From the NCBI GenBank assembly GCA_020061965.1, contig JAGUXG010000131.1:1-11451 (forward strand): a stretch of DNA of 11,451 bases, in the 5' to 3' direction. A program made the translations under genes and the position numbers. Under the pieces are notes generated by a model. That model searched no databases and was not told where the DNA came from. It saw only the letters and a list, made by a program, of their open reading frames with translations. Positions 1-6,601 of this stretch are shown here, piece by piece. The DNA is from a bacterium (GTDB taxonomy: Bacteria; UBA9089; UBA9088; JAGUXG01). Position 1 is the stretch's first letter. Every line of letters begins with the position of its first letter.

Positions 1-98
1 ATTTTTCGCATAAAAAATGGAGAAAAATTTAAGATGAAAGGTTTAATTTAGAGCAAAAAGATAATCTTGCATCAAGGGTAGAGAAAAATAGGAATTTA

Positions 99-584
99 CT
101 ATCCTTTTTCCATCTCTTTTATCTTATCCCTGATCTTTGCCGCTTCTTCATACTCCTCTTTGGCTATAGCTTTATTCAACTCTTCTCTCATCTTAACTAT
201 CTCCCTGCTCGTTTCTACCTTTTTAGCAAACCCTTTTGGTGACTTTCCAGTATGGAATATTTCCCCATGTATCTCTTTTAAGAATGGCAAAAGCTGTTTT
301 TTGAAGGTTTGCCAACAATCAGAGCAACCTAATTTTCCTTTAGATTGAACATCAGAGAAGTTTATTCCACACCCTGGACATTTATCCTCTTTTATTTGAG
401 ATATGGCAGGCTGTCCGATCATTCCTGAAAGGATATTGAAGAATGAAGATGATGGGCCCACAAAAAGATTAAAACCCATCTCCTCAGCACAATTTTCACA
501 CAGGTGCATCGTGGTTGACTGATTGTTTATCACTTGCTTGAAATGGATATTAGCCTCATTCACCCCGCATTTATCGCAGACCAT
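99..584 (-). CDS. mcsA: McsA-like UvrB/UvrC-motif zinc protein
   Basis: A 161-residue protein with four CxxC pairs: C3/C6, C29/C32, C69/C72 and C87/C90. They are followed by the conserved stretch around K95-G116 containing the IHGEIFHTGKSP segment, and by a C-terminal UVR helical hairpin (about residues 126-160, with the EEYEEAAKIRDKI core). This is the layout and usual length of McsA. In Firmicutes McsA is the zinc-binding activator of the arginine kinase McsB and binds CtsR; in bacteria without McsB its role is less clear, perhaps metal or redox stress sensing. No mcsB is visible, but only 98 bases lie downstream. The start is well supported: a strong Shine-Dalgarno AAGGAGG at 591-597 lies 6 bases before the ATG. 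The gene is preceded at 613 by an inverted-repeat element whose near end looks like a promoter. The family call is firm; the exact function is inferred. Confidence 0.88.
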   Translation of the reverse strand: MVCDKCGVNEANIHFKQVINNQSTTMHLCENCAEEMGFNLFVGPSSSFFNILSGMIGQPAISQIKEDKCPGCGINFSDVQSKGKLGCSDCWQTFKKQLLPFLKEIHGEIFHTGKSPKGFAKKVETSREIVKMREELNKAIAKEEYEEAAKIRDKIKEMEKG

Positions 585-590
585 CTCTTT

Positions 591-597
591 CCTCCTT
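591..597 (-). promoter_or_regulatory. Strong ribosome binding site of the mcsA-like gene
   Basis: AAGGAGG on the minus strand, 6 bases before the ATG at 584. It fixes the start codon. The two genes behind the other likely short-leader promoters (zinc-ribbon protein and dnaE) lack such a site. Confidence 0.8.
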
Positions 598-610
598 CAG
601 ATATAGGCAA

Positions 611-638
611 TATATACCCAAGTAAATCAGGTTTACAA
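611..638 (-). promoter_or_regulatory. Element-borne promoter for the mcsA-like gene
   Basis: On the minus strand, TTGTAA (633-638), a 16-base spacer and TATATA (611-616). Transcription would start near 604 and give a leader of about 20 bases holding the Shine-Dalgarno at 591-597. The -35 and most of the -10 belong to the conserved end of MITE-A copy 1. A dyad GTAAA-N5-TTTAC overlaps the -35 and spacer and could be an operator. The same arrangement recurs at 2764-2791 and 6846-6873. Sequence match only; no expression evidence. Confidence 0.5.
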
Positions 639-775
639 AGAGAGCCTGAGGTTGTAAGTTTAGGATGTTGTAAGTTGTAGGTTTGAGCCTTATCTGTTCT
701 ACTTCTTCAACCTTAAACCTACAACTTATAACCTACAACAAAAATCTTCGGTAAACATCGTGTTCCTTGAGTATA
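613..775 (-). mobile_element. MITE-A copy 1, small inverted-repeat element
   Basis: A 163-bp non-coding element bounded by TATACCCAAG at the left and CTTGAGTATA at the right. The imperfect terminal inverted repeat extends about 24 bp inward to a shared GTTTAC. The first 60 bp are identical to copy 2 (2766-2905), and the first 32 bp also match copy 3 (6670-6871, reversed). The centre folds back: GTTGTAAGTTGTAGGTTT at left is nearly complementary to AAACCTACAACTTATAAC at right, and both arms are built of 7-base words. The ends abut TA, as expected for Tc1/mariner/IS630-type insertion, but no independent duplication can be proved. There is no ORF, so it would be mobilised in trans if at all. Strand is given as the direction in which the promoter-bearing end reads. 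Confidence 0.75.
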
Positions 776-794
776 CACCACTTAAGAGACAGAA

Positions 795-859
795 ATTTGC
801 AACTTTAGATTTGCGATTTATCTTCAATCCAAAATCGGCAATCGAAATCTAAAATTATC
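795..859. repeat. Heptamer-word repeat forming a fold-back hairpin
   Basis: Degenerate tandem repeat of mostly 7-bp period: ATTTGCA, ACTTTAG, ATTTGCG and ATTTATC at 795-822, then the complementary-type words AATCCAA, AATCGGC and AATCGAA at 826-846. The two halves pair: 804-818 with 840-853, a 14-bp stem with one bulged base (813) and a loop at 819-839. It lies downstream of tRNA-Leu on the minus strand. There is no U-run, so a classic intrinsic terminator is not evident, but the stem could shape the tRNA precursor 3' end. Confidence 0.7.
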
Positions 860-891
860 GTGTGTCTCAGCACTTAGTTTTTTCTTTTCTA

Positions 892-975
892 TGCCGAAGG
901 GGGGATTTGAACCCCCACAAGACTTCTCCCACACGGCTCTGAACCGTGCGCGTCTGCCAGTTCCGCCACTTCGGC
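892..975 (-). tRNA. tRNA-Leu(CAG)
   Basis: An 84-base class II tRNA on the minus strand. Acceptor GCCGAAG (969-975) pairs with CTTCGGC, discriminator A at 892. It has the D-arm GGCGGAACTGGCAGAC typical of leucine tRNAs, anticodon loop TTCAGAG with anticodon CAG, a long variable arm, and T-arm GGGGGTTCAAATCCCCC. CCA is not encoded, so a CCA-adding enzyme is needed. The 5' end directly abuts the stop codon of the HD-GYP gene at 976, so the two are probably co-transcribed and separated by RNase P. Confidence 0.97.
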
Positions 976-1593
976 TTAATTCACAATATCAGGAGTTGCC
1001 TTTAGAATATGGACAATAGCATCTACTGCCTCTGGGTCAAACTGGGTTCCACTGTTTGCTTCAAGTTCCAATATAGCTTCAGAAATAGACATCTTTGGCT
1101 TATATGGCCTATCCGATATCATCGCATCAAAAGCCTCTGCCACACCGAGGATTCTGGCTAAATACGGAATATCTTCCTCTTTCAATCCCTCTGGATACCC
1201 CTCACCATCGTATCTTTCGTGGTGATAACGGATAACCCTTCCTATCTCTTTTAGAAGTGGCATAGCGCTGATGATCTCCGCGCCTTTTGTAGTGTGGGTT
1301 TTTATCGTCTCATACTCCTCGGCAGTCAGTCCACCTTTTTTGTTCAGAAGTTCATTATCCATATTATATTTCCCGATATCATGTAACATGGATGCAGCTG
1401 TAAGCACTTTCATCTCAGTAACAGATAGATAGAGCCTCTTTCCTATTGCCTCTGCATATCTTTTCACCTTATTTGAATGCCCTTTCGTATAATCTGACTT
1501 ATCGTCTATAGTCTTTGCCCAGGCAGCAAGAACCTGCTCATGTATCTCTGAAAGTTCTTGTGCATCCTTTTCAAGTTCTTCTTTGTTATCCAT
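976..1593 (-). CDS. Stand-alone HD-GYP domain protein (probable cyclic-di-GMP phosphodiesterase)
   Basis: A 205-residue protein that is almost entirely an HD-GYP domain. It has GHSNKV (38-43), the metal-binding HDIGK (71-75), H100, HHERYDGEGYPEGL (124-137, containing the H124-H125 pair and the GYP signature) and the AEAFDAMISDRPY segment (152-164). HD-GYP proteins hydrolyse cyclic di-GMP at a di- or tri-iron centre. No receiver, PAS or membrane segment precedes the domain, so any input must come from a partner. E153 stands where many members have a metal-ligand Asp; this is conservative but worth noting. The ATG has only a weak A-rich ribosome site. The gene lies 66 bases after the RNase H gene, separated by a heptamer repeat, and its TAA ends at 976, with tRNA-Leu starting at 975 and no gap. 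Domain call firm; activity inferred. Confidence 0.9.
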   Translation of the reverse strand: MDNKEELEKDAQELSEIHEQVLAAWAKTIDDKSDYTKGHSNKVKRYAEAIGKRLYLSVTEMKVLTAASMLHDIGKYNMDNELLNKKGGLTAEEYETIKTHTTKGAEIISAMPLLKEIGRVIRYHHERYDGEGYPEGLKEEDIPYLARILGVAEAFDAMISDRPYKPKMSISEAILELEANSGTQFDPEAVDAIVHILKATPDIVN

Positions 1594-1613
1594 CTTTTTT
1601 AAGCTATCAATTT

Positions 1614-1660
1614 TCAGCTATTTTTATTAGCTGACTGCTGATGGCTGAATGCTGACAGCT
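1614..1660. repeat. Heptamer repeat GCTGANN with adjoining hairpin
   Basis: Four consecutive 7-bp units of the form GCTGANN at 1630-1657 plus a partial GCT at 1658-1660, ending on the stop codon of the RNase H gene. The left edge overlaps a perfect hairpin: TCAGCTA (1614-1620), 7-base loop, TAGCTGA (1628-1634). It occupies the 66-base gap between the RNase H and HD-GYP genes and would be in their shared transcript. Confidence 0.75.
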
Positions 1661-2049
1661 TACTTTTTAACACCTCCTTGAGCAAGATTATTTGCTCTTT
1701 TATTCTTGTCCCTCGGAATATGAACAATCTCTATATTCTTTATCTTTTTGCATAGTCTTGTTGCCTCTGTATATAAACTTTTCAAGTTAAGGTCTTTCAC
1801 CCGATATTCACCATACATCTGTTTTACTAAAAGCTCACTATCCGAGTATATCTTAATCTGGTCATAACCCTCAGCCTTGCCATGTTTGAGCGCTGCAATT
1901 AAAGCCTTGTATTCAGCAATGTTGTTTGTTGCCTCTCCAATCGAACGAGAAATGGTCCAAAGCTCTTTTGCCTCTTGATATCCGACAGCTCCTATCGCAG
2001 CAGGTCCAGGATTCCCAGAACAAGCACCATCAATGTATATCTCTATCAT
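1660..2049 (-). CDS. rnhA: Ribonuclease HI-type protein with an altered fourth catalytic residue
   Basis: A 129-residue RNase H fold, compact and without an N-terminal hybrid-binding domain. The motifs are IDGACSGNPG (D7), NNIAEYKAL (E46), IYSDSELLVKQM (D70) and HIPRDKNKRANNLA near the C-terminus. Type 1 RNase H degrades the RNA strand of RNA-DNA hybrids with a D-E-D-D metal site. Here the fourth carboxylate (Asp134 in E. coli) is replaced by N120. I chose the ATG at 2049 rather than the in-frame codon at 2079 because it begins right before the first beta strand (MIEIYIDG), forms an ATGA overlap with the upstream gene's TGA (2046-2048), and has a CAGGA ribosome site about 10 bases upstream. 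It is translationally coupled to the zinc-ribbon protein, a pairing I recall as common in bacteria. Activity is plausible but should not be assumed. Confidence 0.9.
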   Translation of the reverse strand: MIEIYIDGACSGNPGPAAIGAVGYQEAKELWTISRSIGEATNNIAEYKALIAALKHGKAEGYDQIKIYSDSELLVKQMYGEYRVKDLNLKSLYTEATRLCKKIKNIEIVHIPRDKNKRANNLAQGGVKK

Positions 2050-2744
2050 ACATACAAAATCCTGAGACAGTTTTCGCACTGGATAATCCTTGTCCCTTCT
2101 TTCACCTCATTCAAGAGTTGTGACCTGAGGTTTATTGAGCAAGCACTACAGGTATCTCCAATAATCCGAGAAAGAGCAAGGTTATCTCTATTCTGCCGTA
2201 TCTTTTCGTATAGGCAAAGAAGGCCCCTGTCAATCTTTTCTATAATCTCTCTCCTTTTGGCAGAAAGCATTTGGAGATCGTTCTCTAATCCTTCTATATC
2301 AGTTTCAGCTTTCTTTTTTCTCTCAAGATACTCTGTTTCAAAACCTGCCAACTCTTCCTTCTTTTTGACTTGTTCCTTCTCTTTCTCGGAAATCTCATCC
2401 ATAAGGAGGAGGCACTCGCCTGTCAAGGTTTCAATCACTGAATCTGCCTTCTTAATCTCATGGTCAAGCGACTCTGCCTCTTTTTGCGTCTTCACCTGAT
2501 AAAAATGGACTCTGAATTTTTTTGCCTCATCTTCTGCTGTCAAAAGCTCCATCTCTTTGTGTCTGAGACTCTTCTTCTTTGCTTCTAAATCAACGCTACT
2601 TTCGGCTAATTTTGTTCTTAGCCTTTCCAAAACCTTTTCTTTCTCTAAAAGGCTCACAGGAATTGAGGCAAGAGCCTCTTTTACATCTGAAACTTGCCCA
2701 TCTTCCTCTTGAAGCTCAATCAATAATTCTATCTCTTTTTTCAT
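2046..2744 (-). CDS. C4-type zinc-ribbon coiled-coil protein (DUF164/CdsZ family)
   Basis: A 232-residue protein. Residues 1 to about 190 are a long charged coiled coil beginning MKKEIELLIELQ. The C-terminus is a C4 zinc ribbon with C199, C202, C223 and C226 (TCSAC and QCENC). This matches the bacterial C4-type zinc-ribbon family, whose members are thought to bind nucleic acid or assemble larger complexes; one member, CdsZ, is linked to type III secretion, but no secretion gene is near. I chose the ATG at 2744. A TTG at 2774 would add ten residues, but it lies inside the terminal repeat of MITE-A copy 2, lacks a ribosome site and is not family-like. Even the ATG lacks a clear Shine-Dalgarno and the predicted leader is only about 13 bases. 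It overlaps the RNase H start by 4 bases. Family call good; function unknown. Confidence 0.85.
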   Translation of the reverse strand: MKKEIELLIELQEEDGQVSDVKEALASIPVSLLEKEKVLERLRTKLAESSVDLEAKKKSLRHKEMELLTAEDEAKKFRVHFYQVKTQKEAESLDHEIKKADSVIETLTGECLLLMDEISEKEKEQVKKKEELAGFETEYLERKKKAETDIEGLENDLQMLSAKRREIIEKIDRGLLCLYEKIRQNRDNLALSRIIGDTCSACSINLRSQLLNEVKEGTRIIQCENCLRILYV

Positions 2745-2763
2745 TTTAGTTAGCCAACACTTA

Positions 2764-2791
2764 TCTATACCCAAGTAAATCAGGTTTACAA
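2764..2791 (-). promoter_or_regulatory. Element-borne promoter for the zinc-ribbon/RNase H operon
   Basis: Minus-strand TTGTAA (2786-2791), 16-base spacer, TATAGA (2764-2769), formed by the conserved end of MITE-A copy 2 plus two flanking bases. Transcription would start near 2757, only about 13 bases before the ATG at 2744, giving a very short leader without a Shine-Dalgarno. The GTAAA-N5-TTTAC dyad is present as in the other copies. Prediction from sequence only. Confidence 0.5.
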
Positions 2792-2905
2792 AGAGAGCCT
2801 GAGGTTGTAAGTTTAGGATGTTGTATGTTATTTGTTCTACTTCTTCAACCTACAACTTATAACCTACAACAAAAATTTTCGCTAGACCTGTTGCTTTTGG
2901 GTATA
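2766..2905 (-). mobile_element. MITE-A copy 2, small inverted-repeat element
   Basis: 140 bp between TATACCCAA (2766-2774) and TTGGGTATA (2897-2905), a perfect 9-bp terminal inverted repeat. The first 60 bp are identical to copy 1, and the right half (TGTTCTACTTCTTC, then TACAACTTATAACC and AAAAATTTTCG) also matches copy 1. Copy 2 lacks a central stretch of about 20 bases of heptamer words, which shows the centre varies in length. It sits between tRNA-Val and the zinc-ribbon gene with its promoter-like end toward that gene. Confidence 0.75.
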
Positions 2906-2948
2906 AATATTTTCTATTATTTATGCTTAAAGTTACCAATTCCGAAAA

Positions 2949-3020
2949 TGGGCGGAACAGGTTTTGAACCTGCGACCTTCTGCGTGTGAAGCAGACACTC
3001 TCCCACTGAGCTATCCGCCC
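2949..3020 (-). tRNA. tRNA-Val(CAC)
   Basis: A 72-base tRNA on the minus strand: acceptor GGGCGGA (3014-3020) paired with TCCGCCC, discriminator A at 2949, D-arm GCTCAGTGGGAGAGT, anticodon loop TTCACAC with anticodon CAC (reads GTG), and T-arm GCAGGTTCAAAACCTGT. CCA is not encoded. It is 79 bases downstream of dnaE in the same direction, with a small AT-rich hairpin between. Confidence 0.96.
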
Positions 3021-3027
3021 TTTGTTA

Positions 3028-3081
3028 AAAGTTTAGTCTAAACTTTCAGGCCGTGTCAAATAATAAGTTGTAAGTTTAGGA
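3028..3081. repeat. AT-rich hairpin and heptamer words between dnaE and tRNA-Val
   Basis: A perfect hairpin, AAAGTTTA (3028-3035), 3-base loop, TAAACTTT (3039-3046). It is followed at 3065-3081 by the words AGTTGTAAGTTTAGGA, the same heptamer pair found inside MITE-A copies 1 and 2. The stem is weak and lacks a GC core or a U-run directly after it, so it is a poor terminator candidate. The repeat words show that the MITE-A centre vocabulary also occurs without the MITE-A ends. Confidence 0.55.
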
Positions 3082-3099
3082 CTAACATATCAAACCTCC

Positions 3100-6000
3100 C
3101 TAACCAAGCCCAACCCTCTCTTTTCCAACCAATGCTTCTATCTCTGAGATAAGCTCCTCGTTTATCTGGACCCTCAAATTTGGTGAGACAGAGAGAACCT
3201 TTTCTGCTTCCTGACCTTCAAAATGCAGATAGAATGGGTTCCTTCCAGGAAATCTCAGCAATATATCCCTAAGTTTATATAAGGTTTCTTCTTTCTCTGC
3301 TCCATTTAATCTAAGATGTATGGATTTAGAGACAATCTCTGCTTCGGCAATGGGCAGGATAGATTTGGCTATAATCTTTGCCTCCATGTCTTTCTTATTG
3401 ACCTCTCCCTTGACCACAACAACTTCATCCCTTCTGATATTCTGCTCATACGCATCATAGGCTTCTGGAAAAGCAATCACTTCACAAGCCGAATACTTAT
3501 CCTCTAATTTCAAAAATGCCATTAGCTTTCCATTCTTTGTTATGGTCTTCCTTACAGATAGAATCATTCCAGCCACCATTATTGGCTCATCGTTCTCTTT
3601 CTCAAAGAGCGTGCTGATATTGCTGAAACGGCTGAGCTTCGATGAGTACCTATCAAGGGGATGGCCCGAAATATAGACACCCATCATCTCCTTTTCTAAA
3701 TTCAGCCTATCCCTTTCAGACCAGTCGCTGACATCAGGAAGCTCCATCTCTTCGCTCTTGAGAGAAAAGAGCATCTCCTGAGCAGAATCCACCTTCTTCT
3801 TTATTCTAACTGAAGATGCCATTTGCGTATCCAGGCCTGCCAGAAGCTGTGCCCTATTTGCTACTAAAGAGTCAAAAGCACCGGCCTTAATCAAACATTC
3901 CAATACCCTCTTATTCACAAGCCTTAAATCACACCTGTTTATAAGATCCGAAAATGAAGAGAATAGCCCATTCTCTCTCTCTTTGACAATTACTGTAGCA
4001 GCTGCTTCTCCTACATGTTTTATTCCACACAGGGGAAACCGTATCCCTTGTGCCATACCAATAAACTTAGAGCCTGAGGTATTTATATCTGGCCCAAGAA
4101 CCTTAATCCCCATCTTTTCACATTCGCTGATATACAGACTTATCTTGTCAGGGTCCCCCAATTCATTTGTGAGCAGACTTGCCATAAATTCTGCTGGATA
4201 ATTTGCCTTGAGATATGCTGTCTGGTAGGCTATCAGGGCATAGGCAGCAGAATGAGACTTGTTAAAGCCGTATTCAGCAAATTTGGCTATAAGCTCATAC
4301 ACCTTTACGGCAACAGACTCTTTCACACCTTTCTTGATGCAGCCTGAAATGAACATATCTCTAATTTTAACCATCTTCTCTTCCTGCTTCTTTGACATTG
4401 CCCTTCTCAGTTCATCTGCGGCAGACATAGAAAAACCTGCCAAGGTTACAGCAATCTGCATCACTTGCTCCTGATAGACAATGACACCATAAGTCGGCTC
4501 TAAGATATGCTTCAGGGATGAATGAGGATATTCTATCTGACGCATGCCATGCTTTGCCTCAACGAAAGAAGAGACCATTCCAGATTTTAATGGGCCTGGT
4601 CTATACAGGGCAAGGAGAGCGATTATATCCTCAAAGATATTTGGCTTAAGCCGCTTCAGCAAATCCTGCATCCCCGAGGATTCAAGCTGAAATACGCCGA
4701 TAGATTTTCCCCTTGAAAGAAGCTCATAAGTGGGTTTGTCATCAAGCGGAATCTTCCTTATGTTTATCTCAATATTTCTCTTCTCCTTTATAAGCTCCAA
4801 TGTCTCCTGTATCACTGTAAGGTTCTTTAGGCCCAGAAGGTCCATCTTGAGAAGCCCTATCTTCTCAATAGAATCTTTGGCGTATTGCGTGGCTACCTTC
4901 TTCTCCTTCGAGTCAACATAGAGCGGTACTATCTCAGCCAGAGGCTGGTTGCCAATAACTATACCTGCAGCATGGGTTGAGGCGTGTCTGGTTAAACCCT
5001 CGAGCTTGATAGAGATATCAATAAGGTGCTTCTTTTCAGGGGTATCCTTGTATTCATTAGAGAATTCAGGAATCTTCTCCAATGCCTCAGTCAGGGTGAT
5101 ATTCGGTTCTTTGCCGACAATCTTGGCTATACGGTCACATTCAGAGTAGGAAATGTCCAATGCCCGACCAACATCCCTGATAACAGCTAAAGCCTTCATT
5201 GTGCCAAAGGTTATCACCTGAGCAACCCTATCCTTTCCGTATTTTTCAGCCATATACTCTAAGACCTCATCCCGACGCCTATAGCAGAAGTCAATATCAA
5301 TATCAGGGAGGCTCACTCTGTCAGGGTTTAGAAACCTTTCAAAGAGAAGGTCATACTTCAGGGGGTCTATATCTGTAATGCCGAGCGTATAAGCGATAAT
5401 TGAACCAGCTGCAGAACCCCTTCCAGGGCCTACAGGTATCCCTTTTTTCCGAGCATAGTTTATCAAATCGCAGATAATCAGAAAGTAACCAGCATAGCCC
5501 ATCTGCTTAATCATAGCCAGCTCATAGTCCAGCCTTTCCCTTACTTTTATTGATTTTAGATTTTGGATTTTAGATTTTGGATTTTCGACTCCTGACTCCT
5601 GACTCCTGTATTCTGACTTTTCACTTTCCTCATCATACCTCTCCTTCATCCCAGCCATAGACAATCTTCTAAGCATCTCATTTGGGTCTTCATCCATCTC
5701 AAGATGTGGAAGATGGAGCTTTCCAAAGTCAAGCTCTAAGTGGCATCTATTGGCAATGTCAGAGGTGTTATCTATTGCTTCGCTTGGAAATAACCCCTTC
5801 ATCTCATCCTCCAGTCTGAAATAGAACTCCTGGGAGGAGAACCTCAACCTCTTCTCTTCAGAGATTTTTTTGCCTGTCTGGATACAAAGGAGGATATCCT
5901 GTGCCTCTGCGTCTTCTCTTTCAAGATAATGGATGTCGTTTGTGGCTACGAGACCTATACCCATCTGATTTCCAAGCTCAATAAGGATGGGGTTTGCCTT

Positions 6001-6537
6001 CTTTTCCTCAGATAATCCGTGGTCTAAGAGTTCAAGATAGAAGTTATTTTCGCCGAAAGATGTGGAAAACCAAGCAATCGCCTCTTTTGCCGTATCTATC
6101 TGGTCAGAGAGGATAGCTTGAGTGACCTCACCCTTTATACACCCAGAAAGCATAATCAACCCCTTTTTATGAGTAGAGAGTAGAACTTTGTCGATCCTTG
6201 GTTTAGAGTAAAATCCCTCAGTGTAACTTATGCTCACTAATTTTATCAGGTTTTTGTAACCATCCATATCCTTAGCAAGGAGTGTGGCATGGAATAACCC
6301 CTTTTCCTTCTTCTTTATGTCATTAACGACATAGACCTCACAGCCAATAATAGGTTTTACCCCAAACAAGATGCAGTGTTGATAAAACTTAATAGCCCCA
6401 AAGAGGTTGCCGTGGTCTGTCAAGGCTATGGCTGGCATACCAAGATGGCTTGCCCTTTTAATCAGCTCATCAACCTTTATCGCACCATCTAAGAGGCTAT
6501 ATTCAGAGTGGCAATGCAGATGGACAAATTTTTTCAT
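3100..6537 (-). CDS. dnaE: DNA polymerase III alpha subunit
   Basis: A 1145-residue replicative polymerase, close to the 1160 of E. coli DnaE. In order: PHP domain from HLHCHSEYSLLDG (6-18) with TDHGN, GCEVYV, SGCIKGE and NDIHYL, which keeps most metal-ligand positions and so may be an active proofreading nuclease; palm with PVGPGRGSAAGS and PDIDIDF (D414, D416) and GLLKMDLLG (D566), the three catalytic aspartates; fingers and helix-hairpin-helix region; a clamp-binding QEMLF at 920-924; an OB fold around 960-1050; and a C-terminal domain. The ATG at 6537 starts MKKFVHLH as in the family; a GTG at 6576 would add 13 unrelated residues. There is no Shine-Dalgarno; a -10 box 6 bases upstream suggests a leaderless mRNA. 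Residues about 307-329 are encoded by heptamer repeats, an in-frame insertion absent from relatives I know. Confidence 0.98.
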   Translation of the reverse strand: MKKFVHLHCHSEYSLLDGAIKVDELIKRASHLGMPAIALTDHGNLFGAIKFYQHCILFGVKPIIGCEVYVVNDIKKKEKGLFHATLLAKDMDGYKNLIKLVSISYTEGFYSKPRIDKVLLSTHKKGLIMLSGCIKGEVTQAILSDQIDTAKEAIAWFSTSFGENNFYLELLDHGLSEEKKANPILIELGNQMGIGLVATNDIHYLEREDAEAQDILLCIQTGKKISEEKRLRFSSQEFYFRLEDEMKGLFPSEAIDNTSDIANRCHLELDFGKLHLPHLEMDEDPNEMLRRLSMAGMKERYDEESEKSEYRSQESGVENPKSKIQNLKSIKVRERLDYELAMIKQMGYAGYFLIICDLINYARKKGIPVGPGRGSAAGSIIAYTLGITDIDPLKYDLLFERFLNPDRVSLPDIDIDFCYRRRDEVLEYMAEKYGKDRVAQVITFGTMKALAVIRDVGRALDISYSECDRIAKIVGKEPNITLTEALEKIPEFSNEYKDTPEKKHLIDISIKLEGLTRHASTHAAGIVIGNQPLAEIVPLYVDSKEKKVATQYAKDSIEKIGLLKMDLLGLKNLTVIQETLELIKEKRNIEINIRKIPLDDKPTYELLSRGKSIGVFQLESSGMQDLLKRLKPNIFEDIIALLALYRPGPLKSGMVSSFVEAKHGMRQIEYPHSSLKHILEPTYGVIVYQEQVMQIAVTLAGFSMSAADELRRAMSKKQEEKMVKIRDMFISGCIKKGVKESVAVKVYELIAKFAEYGFNKSHSAAYALIAYQTAYLKANYPAEFMASLLTNELGDPDKISLYISECEKMGIKVLGPDINTSGSKFIGMAQGIRFPLCGIKHVGEAAATVIVKERENGLFSSFSDLINRCDLRLVNKRVLECLIKAGAFDSLVANRAQLLAGLDTQMASSVRIKKKVDSAQEMLFSLKSEEMELPDVSDWSERDRLNLEKEMMGVYISGHPLDRYSSKLSRFSNISTLFEKENDEPIMVAGMILSVRKTITKNGKLMAFLKLEDKYSACEVIAFPEAYDAYEQNIRRDEVVVVKGEVNKKDMEAKIIAKSILPIAEAEIVSKSIHLRLNGAEKEETLYKLRDILLRFPGRNPFYLHFEGQEAEKVLSVSPNLRVQINEELISEIEALVGKERVGLG
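5553..5617 (-). repeat. Two heptamer tracts inserted in frame in dnaE
   Basis: On the plus strand there are four 7-bp units ATTTTRG (5553-5580) plus a partial unit, followed after one base by three perfect units GACTCCT (5587-5607) and a degenerate tail to 5617. Read in dnaE, this gives a hydrophilic stretch with SQESGVENPKSKIQ, between KERYDEES and VRERLDYEL just before the palm. E. coli DnaE has a shorter, unrelated linker there. The catalytic Asp positions are shifted by +13 and +11 relative to E. coli, consistent with a net addition. No stop or frameshift results, and the rest of the protein is intact. Confidence 0.85.
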
Positions 6538-6543
6538 GCAAAG

Positions 6544-6573
6544 ATTATAAGGCTGGAGAGGTAAAGAGTGCAA
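6544..6573 (-). promoter_or_regulatory. Candidate dnaE promoter giving a leaderless mRNA
   Basis: Minus-strand TTGCAC (6568-6573), 18-base spacer, perfect TATAAT (6544-6549). The dnaE ATG begins 7 bases after the -10, just where transcription should start, and no Shine-Dalgarno precedes it. The upstream GTG candidate overlaps the -35, which also argues against that start. Prediction only. Confidence 0.5.
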
Positions 6574-6601
6574 CACTATTAAGAATTGTTTATGAAGGAT
6601 A

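Noticed and set aside
1..98. Possible start of a further minus-strand gene (ATG at 9-11)
   Set aside because: Only three codons fit before the window edge and there is no ribosome site; nothing else is visible in these 98 bases.
1926..2499. Plus-strand ORFs antisense to the RNase H and zinc-ribbon genes
   Set aside because: Shadow frames of two well-supported overlapping genes; low-complexity Ser-rich products and no ribosome site.
2745..2774. TTG start for the zinc-ribbon protein adding ten residues
   Set aside because: The codon lies in the terminal repeat of MITE-A copy 2, at or before the predicted transcription start.
613..2905. CRISPR array from repeated words
   Set aside because: The repeats are few, widely spaced, of unequal length and bounded by inverted ends; there are no regular spacers or cas genes.
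6538..6576. GTG start for dnaE adding 13 residues
   Set aside because: The extra residues are not family-like, no ribosome site precedes the GTG, and it overlaps the candidate -35.
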